The position numbers and the translations under genes were made by a program. A stretch of DNA of 64,000 nucleotides from Ryuthela nishihirai. Its lineage: Eukaryota; Arthropoda; Arachnida; Araneae; Heptathelidae. Shown here in pieces: positions 11,667-23,392 of the stretch (the first letter of the stretch is position 1; each line of letters starts with the position of its first letter). Location: the NCBI GenBank assembly GCA_038380435.1, contig JAWZYU010000013.1:65986446-66050445 (forward strand), read 5' to 3'. The notes beneath the pieces are model-generated. The model made no database searches. It was not told the DNA's origin and was given only the letters and a program-made list of their open reading frames with translations.

Positions 11667-12185
11667 CTATATAACTGGGTCTTTCAGAGCTTCAGTATTA
11701 AAAGCAAATTTTTTAACCCTAGCACAAAACTTTTTAAGTTTAAGTTGCAAGACACTTTTAACAAGATAACGGTCAGATCCAATTTCAGCTCCCCTATATG
11801 ACCTGGTATTCCTAACAGAATTAGCCCATTTGCTGTTAATTAATATATAATCAATCATATTCTTATGCAGCCCATCGGGTGAAACCCATGTGTACTTATG
11901 TATGTCGCGGTGTTTGTAATAAGTGTTAGTTATTCTGAATCCATTGAGTTTACTTACCTGCAGGAGACGTTGCCCATTGCCATTGCAGCTACCAATACCA
12001 AAAGGGCCTATTACTCCTCCCCAAAGGTCAGATGCAGAACCAACTTTGGCATTGAAGTCACCAAGAACAAGGGTAATATCTCCTTTCTTGAAAGAATTCA
12101 AAATATCTTGAAGTTGTCTGTAAAACCTAACCTTCTCATCCTCATCGGCATCCTCAGTGGGGGCATAACAGTAGATAACATTCAA
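11667..12185 (-). pseudogene. LINE copy A endonuclease, central and C-terminal part
   Basis: A 172-residue frame of the APE-type endonuclease that nicks target DNA for retrotransposition. Visible motifs are VIYCYAPTEDAD (about 3-14), LVLGDFNAKVGS (about 39-50; the D-F-N is a catalytic signature), TYTWVSPDG-like residues (HKYTWVSPDG, about 96-105) and the IDYILIN block (about 111-117). The near-terminal S-D-H expected in active enzymes reads SDRYLV here, while copies B and C have SDHYLV, so copy A has lost a catalytic histidine. A 1-base insertion near 12255 breaks the frame from the upstream N-terminal piece. Confidence 0.85.
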
Positions 12186-12366
12186 GTCTTTAACGCTTGT
12201 CTGAAATTTTGCTGTAAGAAACCTTTCATTAATGCACTCATGTCCTAGAAGAGCATCACTCAGCGTGTCTGCTGAGAAGCAGACCCATGCCTTGGTGATG
12301 CTTATTGTCGTCCCTCCCTGAAAAGAGAAATTTAAGATTATTTTTAAGAATCTGACCTTTATCTGT

Positions 12367-12612
12367 TCATCTGGTCTCTTGCAAGCCGAGAGTATCTAAA
12401 TTATAATGGTGGAATTCTTGTGTGAGGACATCAAGAGAAAAAGCTCTGTGCAGAGTCCTCACATTCCAACTACCTATGGAGAGAAAATGGTTAGTGGGAT
12501 GCTTAAAGAAACTATGTTTATTGAGAGAAGGAATGCCGACAATATCAAACAGCCCCCTAATCGCAGACATGGGGCAAAGACCCGTTCTCCCACCACTAAA
12601 GGCTGAAGCCAT
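12367..12612 (-). pseudogene. LINE copy A endonuclease N-terminus, ends at conserved UGA
   Basis: An 81-codon frame beginning MASAFSGG and ending LGLQETR followed by TGA. SIGSWNVRTLH (about 48-58) contains the catalytic Asn of APE endonucleases and QETR the catalytic Glu. In related elements a Trp usually follows ETR; here TGA occupies that codon and the frame stays open downstream (TDKGQIL..). The same TGA is present in copies B and C, so it is not a private mutation of this copy. Confidence 0.85.
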
Positions 12613-13149
12613 CTACACTGGAAGACTTTCTCCAATGTAGAATTTGACGATGCCAATAGAAGCAAAGAGTTCAGGTGCCTGCGATGACCTCTGCTCAGGA
12701 TTATCCACCAGCTGATAAACATATCCTGTGAATCTATTCACTTGGGGCTGTCAACCCACAAACAAACAGAAAACACAGCGGAAGATTTTCCTTCCACAGA
12801 AGCCCACCAGTGCAGCAAAATCAGGATCCATAATCAAGCTCAGAGCCATATATCTGGGGGTTTATATGGTCAGCACCAGGACCCTGTGTGGTTGACCACT
12901 CCTCAGCAGGGTAGAAAAAAAAGAAAAGTAGCCATAGTTGTCCAGATCAGTAGGCCACACTAATCTGGCAGCCTTCCCCTTCTGTTCACTTTCACAAGAG
13001 AGTATCTCTTTTGATAGGTACTAACGTTCTGCACCACGAGTAGGCGGGGTCGGACATTAGGTGCTAGGCCTGGCCGGTTCTGTGCATCATCACAGGGGAT
13101 TGGTGCATAGCTCTCCTTCCAGTGACTACCTAGCTACCATTTACAGACC
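12613..13149 (-). other. LINE copy A 5' leader
   Basis: Non-coding leader shared with copy B (48978-49523); a related stretch lies in the old relic at 30280-30475. It includes an A-run near 12912-12927, the CTCTTTTGATAGGTACTAACG segment and the TCACTGGAAGGAGAGC segment at the extreme 5' end (sense strand). It may hold an internal promoter, but no motif proves this. Confidence 0.6.
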
Positions 13150-13161
13150 CGAATAACTACA
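13150..13161. repeat. Target-site duplication, LINE copy A (5' side)
   Basis: CGAATAACTACA, identical to 9563-9574. Confidence 0.85.
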
Positions 13162-13199
13162 AACATACCATAATTACTGCATATTTGAAATATATATGA

Positions 13200-13310
13200 G
13201 CATACGATTCGGAACTACCTATGTATTACTAAACACTACTCTTACTTAAAAATCACTCTTTAATTTACATTGTCTACGGTGATCTCTGGTATTTCGCATA
13301 CGCATATCAT
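13200..13310 (+). repeat. Unnamed dispersed repeat, copy b
   Basis: Partner of 8810-8905. Followed by simple TTATTATTTCG-type sequence to about 13410. Confidence 0.5.
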
Positions 13311-13585
13311 TATTATTTCGTTATTTTTCGTATTTTATTATTATTTTGTTGTTTTCTGCATTTCATTATAATTTCGTTATTTTACATTTTCATTATTATT
13401 TCATTTTTTTTTGTGTTACCAGATATTTTCTCAAAAAGAAAGTTATAATTAAAAGAAGCTATGTAGATACATCACCTATGCAAAACCACATTACATAGAT
13501 AAATATGCAGGACACGTAAACACGCATTGGACATATTAACTGGTTATTATTAATAATAACATGCCATTATTGCACATTGAAAGGT

Positions 13586-13680
13586 CATCGCTGCTCATTA
13601 ACAGGTCATCGTTGCTCATTAACAGCTCATTGTTGCCCATTAACAGGCTACCTTTGCCCATTAATTGGTCATTGTTAAAA
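13586..13680. repeat. Minisatellite, 22-bp unit
   Basis: Four to five imperfect tandem units of the type CATTAACAGGTCATCGTTGCTC. Confidence 0.75.
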
Positions 13681-14471
13681 ATAATATGCCTCCTCGTTTC
13701 CTACTCAAATTACGTTTTTGCAATTTGAGAGTGAAATTATATTTCCATTTTTTTTCCTTTAATGCGGTAAATTTTAAAGCAAGAACAGTTGTAACGTTTT
13801 TTAAAATATTTTTGGATATCAGAACATGAGGTTTGAAACCGTTACATATTGTCACCTTAGTTATATGTCGAATGAAAACTTATAACAAAAGGAGTGACGT
13901 AGTTTATAAAAAATTATCCCTCATCTTTCTTCCCTCCCTTAAAAAGGGATAGTGTGTAAATGATTCTTCCCTAAATATCTCCCCATACAGCTTCCAATCA
14001 TAATGGGTTATATGAACAAAGGCTTAGGGCTTGTAGAATCTCATAGGGAATACAATAATTCCACCTCGAAATCATGGCAATGGCACATTTTATTATCTAC
14101 AAATTATCATTAAAAATAAAAAAAAAATCAGATCTTTTTATATGTGCCCTATAAAATAAAAAATAAAAAACCTACCTTTCTATATGCATCATAAAATGTA
14201 AAAAAAATTAAGGTGAAATATATGCGACTAATGAAATTTCTTGCTCTGATCATATCCAATTCAAAGGAAGATAGAACGCCACAAAACTGATTTCTTACAG
14301 TCATATATATGTACTGTATTTCACCCGAATGTATTTTTATTTTTAGCTTGTTTCCAAAAATAAAAGGGCTAATGTTTTCATTTTGTCGTTTATCCTTCTG
14401 TCTATAGACATTCAACTTCTTTACTTTTAGAGCTAAATTAAAAATTATTTTTGGTTTCGATAGGTATAGAG
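13681..14471. other. Unassigned AT-rich stretch
   Basis: No gene or repeat family recognised. Open frames here are AT-rich and show no domain signature. Confidence 0.3.
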
Positions 14472-14727
14472 CAGCGCGAAACGTGAGTGGAAGCAATTGA
14501 GATCTTGAGACTGCGCATTTGAGATATCTCTGATTCTTACAGGAGGTTTTACGGAATTGTCAGTTACTTGTCAATCAGCTAATAGTGTCATGGATCAGAA
14601 ATTGTATCATATATCATTGGTTGATTGAAAGGGTATATGATAGCTCAATCAGTGATCTACGAGAATCATTGTTTCGTCAACTGCGCAGTCTCAGTGTCTC
14701 AATTGGTTCACACTACGCTTCATCGAT
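14472..14727 (+). mobile_element. Foldback MITE FB1, copy 3
   Basis: Hairpin element CAGCGCGAAACGTGAGTGG to CACTACGCTTCATCG, about 256 bp. The 3' end is diverged and no clear target duplication remains. Confidence 0.8.
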
Positions 14728-14730
14728 GGA

Positions 14731-15130
14731 TTAATGAAATATTACGATTATCAATTCCAGATTTCCCCAAAAGCTTTAATTGCGCCCTCTGACGGTGGAA
14801 ATTTTTGGAAATTTCAAAATTTTAAACGAATATTGCGAACGATGTATTTTAGGGTAGAAATTTGATATTTTAGTGATGGAGTGTAATGATCATTGGCAGC
14901 AACAATTTGTATTTTCAGTCCCAGGTGAGTGGGAAAATGCATTTTTTTGTTTTAAGAGATTAATGAAAAATCCTTTTTGAGTTGAATAGGTACTAATGAA
15001 ATATGATGAATTATAGTTTTCAAATCCTCCAAAAGACTTTAATTTACCTCGTTAGGGTAAAATACAGACAGTATTGAGGGTGTTAAATACAGAAAGTGTA
15101 GAAGTAGCATTACAAAATATCTATTTAAGC
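14731..15130 (+). repeat. Dispersed satellite-like repeat R
   Basis: Contains the marker block TTTAATTGCGCCCTCTGACGG, the block GTGATGGAGTGTAATGATCA, and a partial second unit starting ATGAAATATGATGAATTATAG. The same blocks recur in reverse orientation at 16870-17430 and 58440-59110. The unit is roughly 310-350 bp. Origin unknown. Confidence 0.65.
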
Positions 15131-15299
15131 TACAAATTTTAAATTCTAGTTGTAGAATGTGTTGATCAAAAACAGACATTCGATAACTTAACGGAACCGT
15201 AATTTATTATATATGTATCGTAGATCGTATAATCATATTCGATGTACTGGGTAATAATTTTACTCCTAACCATCTCCATCATAAAGATATGCCTATTTA

Positions 15300-16560
15300 C
15301 TATGAGTAAGAACAGAATATATATATAGGTAAACCACCCTTAGGTGGGGTTCCTAAGCGCAAACATAAGAAAAGCTAAAAATAGCAGTAAAATTGTATAA
15401 GAGACCTAAAACGGGTAGGTCTTCTCAGAGAACGCTACAGTTTTAGGCCCCTTGTACTTGTTCAAAACAGTATGATCGTAAAGAATCAGAGAAGAAATAA
15501 TCTCATTGGGATTATTGCTTACAGCCTCAAAAAATCTTTTTGAGGTGCGTTTTATATGTATATATATATGGTCGATGCCCAGGTCTTTATGGAGTTGTCT
15601 GTTAGTGACAAACCAGGGGGCATCGACCGCAGTTTTCAAAATCTTGTTCTGTAAGACCTGAATCTTACGAATATTGGTGGGTGTAGTATTCGCCCATATG
15701 GATGAAGCATAGAGAATCACCGGTCTGACGATCATATCATAGAGTTAAAGCTTATGATCAATCATTAAAATGGAATTTCTCCTAAGGAGTGGGCCTAACT
15801 GGCTTCTCAATGAATTCACTTTGGAGATTATATTATTTATGAGATAGTCGCACTTTAACATCTTATGTATAACAACCCCAAGGTATTTGACTGAATCACT
15901 CCAATCAATGGGAATATCTTGTAAATGGAGGCAAGTGCGATTAATAATACGCTTTCCAGTAAAACAGATGGCAGAACTCTTGTCAGAGTTAATCTTTATC
16001 TTCCATTTTTCCTACCATGTGCCCAGCTCATTCAAGCTATGATGCAGCCTCTTCACAGCGATAGCAGGACCGAGGGAGGGAGGGAGGGAGATAGTAAGGC
16101 AAGGTCATCTGCGTAAAGTGCAAGGTGAATACGATCAAAGGAAGGTAAATCGTATAAGTATAAAGAAAAGAGTGTAGGACTCAAAAGAAGCCCTGAAGCA
16201 CTCCTGCAAAGATAACTCTTCTTGTAGGCATGACAGATTTAATTTCTGCTTGAAATGTCGTATTGGAGAGATATGATTGGATCAAACAGATGAGTCCAGA
16301 TGGCACTTCAGCTTGTATGAACTTTTGTAAAAGGCCGTCCAACCACACGCGGTCAAAGGCTTTGGCCACGTCCAGGAAGACAGCTGCAACGGACTCCTTT
16401 TTGTTAAGGGATTCGGCGACTTTCTCCACCACCCTAAGGACCTGGTGTTCGGTAGATCGATTCCGTCTGAAACCAAACTGGATCTCAGGCAGAATAGGGT
16501 GTCAGCCGAGAAAGTCGTCAATACGAATGAGCAAAATCTTTTCAAAAAGTTTACTAAGTG
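15300..16560 (-). mobile_element. Jockey-like LINE relic (RT and C-terminus)
   Basis: 5'-truncated non-LTR element on the minus strand. In order from 16560 down: RT start with VEKVAESLNKKESVAAVFLD and AKAFDRVW (first catalytic Asp, about 16370-16320), the S-Y-L-S-N-T-T-F region, an intact LALYADDLA box near 16095-16125, the INSDKSSAICFTGKR region near 15960, and a C-terminal piece ILYASSIWAN..NRQLHKDL. The last two motifs are typical of Jockey-clade elements. Frames change several times. A G/GA-rich insertion (gggaggga repeats) lies near 16072-16090. Confidence 0.82.
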
Positions 16561-16869
16561 ATTTAATTCTTTAAAATTTAACTACAAACTAGTATTATAA
16601 TAGTTTCAAATAATATTATTTTTCACTTAAGCTATTAATTTAAAATAATGTAAAATAAAACTTTTATTACTATATTAAAAAGTCTGAAAATTTTTAACTG
16701 AATTTCTTAGTTTTTTAAAAATGAGATCAAAAGTTCGAAATTTATCTAATAGTAATTTAGTTAAAGCACATGTAAATCGAAATATGAAAACAATCTGTAT
16801 GGTACGTAAACCATTCTTGACCATGGAATTTCAAATTTGTAACATAAATATTATTTCAAGTTTTATATT

Positions 16870-17430
16870 TTAAACACTTAGCAGCCTCTAACGATATAAA
16901 TCAAAGCCCTTTGGAGGAGTTGAAATATATGAATCATAATATTTCATTAGTATAATTTCAACTCAAAAAATAATTTTTCATTTATATCGTAAAAGAATTG
17001 ACTGTGTTCCCCTTACTCCCTCGGAGAAGAAGCGAATCTTTGCTGTCTTCCTTATCCTTTGCTTTGCTGTCAGTCTAATCCTTTTGATAATCACATTCCA
17101 CCATCCAAAGGTCAAATCTGGATAATCACATTCCACCATCAAAAGGTCAAATCTTGATAATCACACTCCACTATTAAAATATAAAAATTTTAGCTAAAAT
17201 TGATGGTTTGCAATATTCGTTTAAGTTTTGAATTTTCCAAACTTTTCCACCGTTAGAGGGTGCAATTAAAACTTAGGAGATTCGGAAACTCTGGATCGTA
17301 ACATTCCATCAATACTAATGCAACCTAAAAAGGATTTCAATTTATATCTAAATCAATTTTCTTTTATGCAAGTTCCTTTTCTCACCTCTGTGAGGGTAAG
17401 AGGTCAATCATCAAATCGGTTGTGAATGCA
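16870..17430 (-). repeat. Satellite-like repeat R, with 35-bp tandem repeats
   Basis: Reverse-orientation R unit and part of a second (marker ACCGTTAGAGGGTGCAATTAAA near 17260). Inside it a 35-bp motif starting GATAATCACATTCCACCA begins at 17086, 17121 and 17156, giving two clear copies and one decayed copy. Confidence 0.65.
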
Positions 17431-17514
17431 AACTTCATGGTCTAAACATTTCATCATAATATTACAAAAATTCTAGCATAACTACATCTTTTACAATAAG
17501 GTTGGATCTAAGTA

Positions 17515-17772
17515 GGGGAGGACAAGGGAGCTATTTCTGCTCCATTTTTCCCTTTCAGAATGCTGGTAAGGATGATAGAGGGAAAACACTCTTCAGCTTA
17601 TATTTCATGCATTTTTAAGAAACTTTTTAAAGTCTTCTAAAACAGAGGGGAAATGTTATAATGGGAATCATTTTTTTTTACTGGAAATCATTTTTTTTTA
17701 CTCTTTCTGCTCTATTGAGTTTTTTGGCATTCCTCCCCACCCGCTTTATTTTTTTTTCTGGATCTGGGCCTG
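17515..17772. mobile_element. Possible hAT-type MITE with GGATCT ends
   Basis: Left GGTTGGATCTAAG and right CTGGATCTGGGCCTGG form weak inverted ends. The interior resembles part of 797-900 (CAAGGGAG..CCCTTTCAGAATGCT). A 20-base repeat with T-runs is duplicated near 17660-17702. Confidence 0.4.
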
Positions 17773-18460
17773 GCTTCCAATATTCATTTACTATTTTGTC
17801 AATTTCAAATTTCAGCTTTATACAACTTTAGGGGGAAAATTAAATTATAGCTTTTGGATGCTTCTGAAAATGTGAATCCTAATAGGTATTTCGTTAACTC
17901 ATCCAATACAAAAATATTTTTTTATTTCTTAGAAAACAAAAAAGTTGAAAGTCTACAGATAGACAGACCTACATACAATCAAAAGGTTGAAAACATTAGC
18001 TTTTTTTGTTTTGTTTTTTAAATGAGCCAAAAAAGAATAAAAAAGCTTCCTCATATCATATTTATTCTTTGAAAGTGCTTTATTTCAAAAAATCAATTTG
18101 ATGATGTCAAAAACGCTTTCGCCAACACAAAGAAAAATTTACTTGAAAAAAATCCTCTTCTTTAATGAATTTTTTTTTATATGTAGAATAATCATTATAA
18201 ATCTATCCGTAAATTTTTGTCTTATAATACCATACTATCACTTTTAAGTTTTTCTTCTACTGTATAAGAAACGTGCATTTTAATTTTTCAAAGTTAATAT
18301 TTTTACTATAAAAAGCGCATTTCTAATTATTATACCATAAGATTATTATGTTAAACCTAGATACGGCTCTGCCATCTAGTTTTCTTCGATGACATTTCAG
18401 GGATAAAACGTTTATAAGAATAATTACTTTCCACCTGTAAAATGTGACAAACGGCATGTG
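17773..18460. other. Unassigned AT-rich stretch
   Basis: Long T-runs and no recognised gene or repeat. Confidence 0.3.
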
Positions 18461-18712
18461 CCTAACACAAATGGGCAATTGAGACCTTGTGGCTGCGCAG
18501 TTGAAACATTTATGATTCTTACAGTTGATTGATTCACCGAATTATCCATCACTTGTCAATCAGCCAATAGCGTTATGGATCAACAGCTGTATCCTAGATC
18601 ATTAATTGATTGAAAAGGGATTGATAGTTCAGTCAGCTAATGATCTACGAGAATCGTTCCGTGAACTGAGCAGTCTCATTGTCTCAATTGCTTCCACTAC
18701 GCTTCGCCGCTG
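18461..18712 (+). mobile_element. Foldback MITE FB1, copy 4
   Basis: Hairpin element whose 5' arm is eroded at the end; the 3' arm is intact (GCTTCCACTACGCTTCGCCGCTG). Confidence 0.8.
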
Positions 18713-19481
18713 CACGAATGGCATAACATAAGTGACACATTTCCGACACCCAGCTCCGTGGGGCAGTTCATTCCCAAAAATAGCGTACGAGGAAGCAATT
18801 TTAACCAACTCAGTGGAGGTGTCTTACATAAACAATAATCCAGCCGATCCCCTCCTCCTTAAAATGTTTAACTCTATTAGAGTGACTGTAAAAGTGACGC
18901 GGGTTGATTTCACTGTAAATTCAATTTGGGCTACTAATGAAGGATCATTTCGAAAAGAGCGTAAGGATATATTGAGAAAGAAAAAAAAAAATATTCCATA
19001 AAGTAGTTGTTCAAAAATAAGAGAAAGTAAATTTAATAATTTTCGTGTCAATATTCGCGGGTCACGGGTTGCCCATGACTGCTATAGAACCACACCTATA
19101 CACTTAATCGAACTCTCAGCTATTGAGGTCCTTGTGATTTATCCCATTACCTGCACAAAAGTGCTGCTTAGAAACAAAAAGTCCAATCCTTTTTGATCTG
19201 AGGGGTTGATGTAATTTTCTTGTAACACTTATTAGAATTTTTTTAAAATTTTTTTCTTGTTTTCGATAATCAGAACTCTTTTTCTTTTGAAAAAGGTAAA
19301 AATTACTGGAATATTTGAAATGAAGCGAAAACTATTTCATTCAGTTTATTATATAGTAAAACTATAATTTAAAAGATAACAGAGATATTAACGACTTTAT
19401 AAATTCATGCTAATTTTTAATTTAATGTGAATTTTGGAGTTCATTGGAATCATTCTCACATCAAGCGGTATATTACTAGTC
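18713..19481. other. Unassigned stretch
   Basis: An 89-codon frame at 18732-19001 has no recognisable domain and no splice or start context that I trust. Nothing else is seen. Confidence 0.3.
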
Positions 19482-19855
19482 CCGCAGGGGGATTGGTTCA
19501 GTCAGTAGACTGCCAAGCTAGCAGTATGAAGTTCCCAGGTTTGAATCTCAACTGTGCCAGCGTTAAAATGTATCCACGCTGACCTCCATACTGCCCACTG
19601 TGTGAAAGTAGACCCGAATGGCTTGGAAAGGACGTCGCCTTTCGGATGAAATGTTAAGTCGTGCCTTCATGTGCATTTTAAAGAGCACTCTGGATAACCT
19701 TAACAGGAAGCTCCATCTGTCTCCTAACAGTTGTGTAATGGGACCTCTTCTTCAAACTTTTTTTATTTGAATCCTTGGGGTCTTTCTGACAATAATTTTT
19801 GCTAACACTTTGCCCATTGTGTGCAAAAATGGTGCCTCTCAGAGGTAAAAGAACC
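19482..19855 (+). mobile_element. S1 SINE
   Basis: Full-length S1 with diverged head (GGTTCAGTCAGTAGACTGCCAAG), conserved GGCTTGGAAAGG core, CATCTGTCTCCTAACAG block and AGAGGTAAAAGAACC end. Confidence 0.82.
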
Positions 19856-20344
19856 GAAACCATTAGTACAGGCTCGACAAACGTTTTAGCTAAAGGGCTG
19901 CATAGAAAACTGAAATGGAAGCGTGGGCTACTGAAGAAAACTGAAGGAAGATCGGGCTGCCAAAGAAATATATAATCCATAATCAGTAATGTAAGTATAA
20001 TCAAAGGAAAAAGAATATCTAAAGTGAAACTTAAACAATACATTTTCATTAAATTAAATGTATTAATAAGAATTCGCTTTACCGAATTTTGACTTCTTGT
20101 CCTTTATGCGTTTATTTTTCACTTTTGCAAATTTAATTTATTTGTCATCAATAGTTCGTGGATCTTACTAAAAGAGGTGATGAGCCACAGGCGGCAGCTA
20201 TCCGTAGTTTGCTCAGTCCTGCACTAGTACCAAGGGATATTTGCTAATATTCTAGAACTCAGTATGCTACTAAACAAAGAATTTGTTGTGTGGATTGATA
20301 ATGAATACATAAGGGACTCTTCTAAAATAAAGGGTATGAAGCTA

Positions 20345-21715
20345 CACTGGCGGAAATTGAATAAAGAACACCAGAAGGAATTCCTTTAGGAACGTCATAT
20401 TATGTTAACAGCTAAGGGCAGCAGAAACCGTGATCTAAAATTGAAAGTCATTGAATGAAATATGACATCACTGAGGACGATAACATGCAAATATACGCAG
20501 CGTGTATTTAAGGAGTAGGGCGTGAAGAAAGAAGTTATTCGTCGTATCGTGTTGTTCAGTGCTCTTTGAAGAAGTTATAATGCCTGGATAATGCAGGCGC
20601 ACAACATTTGTTCAGTTAGCAGAGTTTGAGCGAGGTCATATGGTGGGTCTTCGGAAATTAGGTTGGTCTTTTCGTCAAATTACACACCGCATTAGACGAG
20701 GGGTATCGGCAGTGGTACGATGGGGGCGTCGATGGTCAGAAGAGCATTCGCACACTCGCTGATGTGGTTCTGTGTGATCGCTGATGTGGATCAGGAGGGC
20801 GGCGGTGGCAGAATGAACGGCTACAGCGTCACAAATTCGATCCTCTCTCATACCAAGGGTGTCTACAAGAACGATACACAACCGTCTTTTGGAAGCAAGA
20901 CTACGGGCACGATTACCACTGTCACCTCGTCACTGTCGAGCATGTTTGCAGTGGTGTCAAGAACGAGTTCATTGGAGGGAAGAATGGTAGTCTGTGGATG
21001 CTTAGTCGATTCTGCTTAGGAGCATCTGATGGTCGTTTACGCGTCCGAAGGCGACAAGGTGAGTGGCTTCTTCCATCGTACATTCGCCAGCGACACATAG
21101 GGCTCACGCCCGACATCATGGTGTGGGGAGCAATTAGCTATCACTCTCGTACGTGTCTGGTGTTTGTACAGGGTACACTGAATAGAATACGTACGTCAGC
21201 GATATTGTACAGCCGGTCGTCACGCCATATTTGTGTGTGATCCAAAATGCGATATTCCAGCAGGATAATGCTCGCCCACACTCTGCCCGGGCAACTCAAT
21301 ATGCTCTTCAGGCAGTGCACCAACTCCCTTGACCAGCACGCTCTCCGGACTTGTCTCCAATCGAGCATGTTTGGGATTGGATAGATGACTCTTTTGCGGA
21401 GCGCGGCCGGCAACGACCATCACTGCAGTACGCGTCCAAGTTGAAAGCTCATGAAATGCTATCCCCCAGCGCGATATCCAACATTTGTATGACTGATTGC
21501 ATGCCCGATTGGAAGCTTGTATTGCTGCTCGAGGAGGTACACCTTATTAAAATGTGCCTTCAGCAAAATGTAATACTCATTAAAAGGTAAAATAAACATT
21601 GAATCACTTCACACGTGTGATCACTCTCCTTTGTCAACAAGTTTTTTCTACTAAATAAATCTCAAAGATTACGCTTCAATTGTTAATGGTGTTCTTTTTG
21701 CAATTTCCGCCAGTT
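20345..21715 (+). mobile_element. Tc1-type DNA transposon, decayed
   Basis: A 1.37-kb element with terminal inverted repeats CACTGGCGGAAATTG..AAAGAACACC (left) and GGTGTTCTTTTTGCAATTTCCGCCAG (right), next to TA dinucleotides at both ends. The size, the TA target and the encoded transposase are those expected of Tc1/mariner elements. Confidence 0.88.
20590..21540 (+). pseudogene. Tc1-like transposase, broken
   Basis: Cut-and-paste transposase fragments in several frames. The N-terminal helix-turn-helix is read at about 20596-20760 (FERGHMVGLRKLGWSFRQI). The DDE core follows with DESRFCL-like residues just before SDGRLRVRRRQGE (about 21000-21060), VWGAISYHSRT (about 21120-21150) and SPIEHVWDWIDDSF (about 21352-21395). 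Stops and frameshifts occur after the helix-turn-helix and around 21180-21290, so the protein cannot be made. In orientation and spacing it fits the surrounding inverted repeats. Confidence 0.85.
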
Positions 21716-21787
21716 TATTTTTATTATATCTGATATTTTTATTTTTGTTTGATTCAATACAACTAGAATTTTCTTATTCTTATTCAG

Positions 21788-21868
21788 AAAAGCAGAAAAC
21801 TCGAAGGTAAAACGCCCAAGGAAACTAATAACAGATGATGGCAGAGTTCTAAATGCTAATGAAGCAAA
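21788..21868 (+). CDS. DNAAF11: DNAAF11 exon: start of CS domain
   Basis: An 81-base exon with acceptor TTCTTATTCAG and donor GTGAGT. The frame is 1 base, 26 codons, 2 bases. It encodes KVKRPRKLITDDGRVLNANE, closely matching the vertebrate LRRC6 stretch in which a basic run is followed by LITEDGK.LNVNE at the entry of the CS domain. Its final two bases (AA) joined to the first G of exon 38007 give Lys, exactly where the family has Lys, so these two exons are consecutive in the transcript. It lies 73 bases downstream of the Tc1 transposon's right end. Confidence 0.88.
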
Positions 21869-23392
21869 GTGAGTAACAAATATTTATTATGTTAAAACAT
21901 ACAATACATCGTCTTGTTAATTTGTGTTGCTAAAATGATTTTTTTTTATAGTTTGCTGTAATATAAAAGATGGCAATTAATAAATCATTCTAAAAAAGAG
22001 CAAATTTTATAGAAGGTGTATAAAACAAGAATACATGTAGATTTTTTGATATTCCAATTTTGTTGTATTTTATTATGAACATACTGTATATTGACGATAT
22101 TATTTATGTATGTATCTAAAATCTATTACATACTGCTGTCGATTAATTCGGAGAAGAGCAGCTCCGAAAATGTTAGAATTATGAAGTTTATTTTATGTTT
22201 CAAAAACCTGACTGCTAAGTGCCTATGTGGAATCTCGTTTTAGGATTACTAGATATAACAACATTTGCTGTGGCACACACATACCAAGCAACGATAAGAG
22301 AACCGAGTAATTTTTGTGTCGAAATATTATATTTAACAGACATAATCAGTCATGAATAGAAAAAATCACATTTCTAAAGCTGAAAATGAAACTTGATTTT
22401 TTCCCCGAGTTAAATTAGATGCAAGTTAGTGCAATAGAAGTTATCAGAATATACTTTGTAAATATCTTCATTCGCCGTACTTCTTACTAGCATTTCGAAG
22501 AGGTTTTTTTTATTAATCAATACAGAAGCGCAAATCAACTGGAGTTTTCAGGAATGGGGAATATCCCTCCTTTTATTCACTGTTAATGACCATATTTTTA
22601 ATACTGATGAATTTCCAGGAGAGCGTAAAGGCTCTCTTACACATTCCTTTGCAGTCACCTACGATCACCAAATCACAAATTTCACACATGACATATATCA
22701 ATTGACTGTCACTTCTGGGATTGTCTGTACCCTACAAGTGCACATTTATGTGGTTGCTCTGGTCTGTGCACTGCACATTCATCAAACATAAAATTATCTC
22801 TATGTTGCCATTGTGGGAAGGAATTGCAAGCAACTATTGACGTATTTTTTAAACTTCCGAATATATTTACTGATTTTTTTTTCATTTGCGACATTAATAC
22901 AGAGAAGAATATTAGAAGCTACTCATAGGTTTTATAGGCCTTCTCACAGAAGGACATGCTTTACTCAACTCGAAGTCATTTTTGACCACTGCTTCAGAAA
23001 TAGCACATCACACAATGTTTGTCTGCTGAATACGTCGGTACACTCGGACATCTTTTATCTATTGAATCGTTTTTAATACTAGTCTTTGACTTTTTGCATT
23101 GTAATGGTTATTTTACTCGTTTTAATGTTTTAATCTTTTGTTATTTAGACTAGTTTTTATTCTATGGGTCCTATAAACTCATTGTTGATTTTGTAGTTTG
23201 ACAATTGTTCACTCTTTTTACCCAGGTTTTTTATACATATTGTTTGTTCTACACTTTTCTTTCTCATTATGTGGTTTCAATTTTCGTTGCTTTCCTCATT
23301 TGTATACTGTTTCTAATTTTAGTTGCCGTCTTTTACCTTTATTAACTCTTGTTTAGCTTAACATAGCCCGTGTTGCTCTTGCAACGTAAAAC
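21869..23392. other. Intron, nothing recognised
   Basis: AT-rich intronic sequence without recognised repeats or reading frames. A T-rich run (23090-23390) precedes the S1 copy. Confidence 0.35.

Larger units (their letters stand above)
9575..13149 (-). mobile_element. LINE copy A, full length, APE endonuclease + RT
   Basis: A 3.57-kb non-LTR retrotransposon on the minus strand. It ends in a short ATG/GAT-type microsatellite (9575-9588), starts with TCTGTAAATGG-like 5' sequence near 13149 and carries perfect 12-bp target duplications. The order is about 540 bp of 5' leader, an APE-type endonuclease, a reverse transcriptase and a C-terminal region; I see no RNase H domain. By domain content, short 3' simple repeat and overall similarity it resembles RTE-type elements; the clade is inferred. 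It is one of three recognisable younger copies (with 48978-51813 and 60893-64000). Confidence 0.92.

Noticed and set aside
9667..12612. Host gene similar to proteins annotated as craniofacial development protein 2-like
   Set aside because: Flanking target duplications, 3' simple repeat and three dispersed copies show it is a LINE; such annotations are usually retrotransposon endonucleases.
18732..19001. 89-codon open frame on the + strand
   Set aside because: No domain, ends in a lysine run from an A-tract, and no splice context linking it to DNAAF11.
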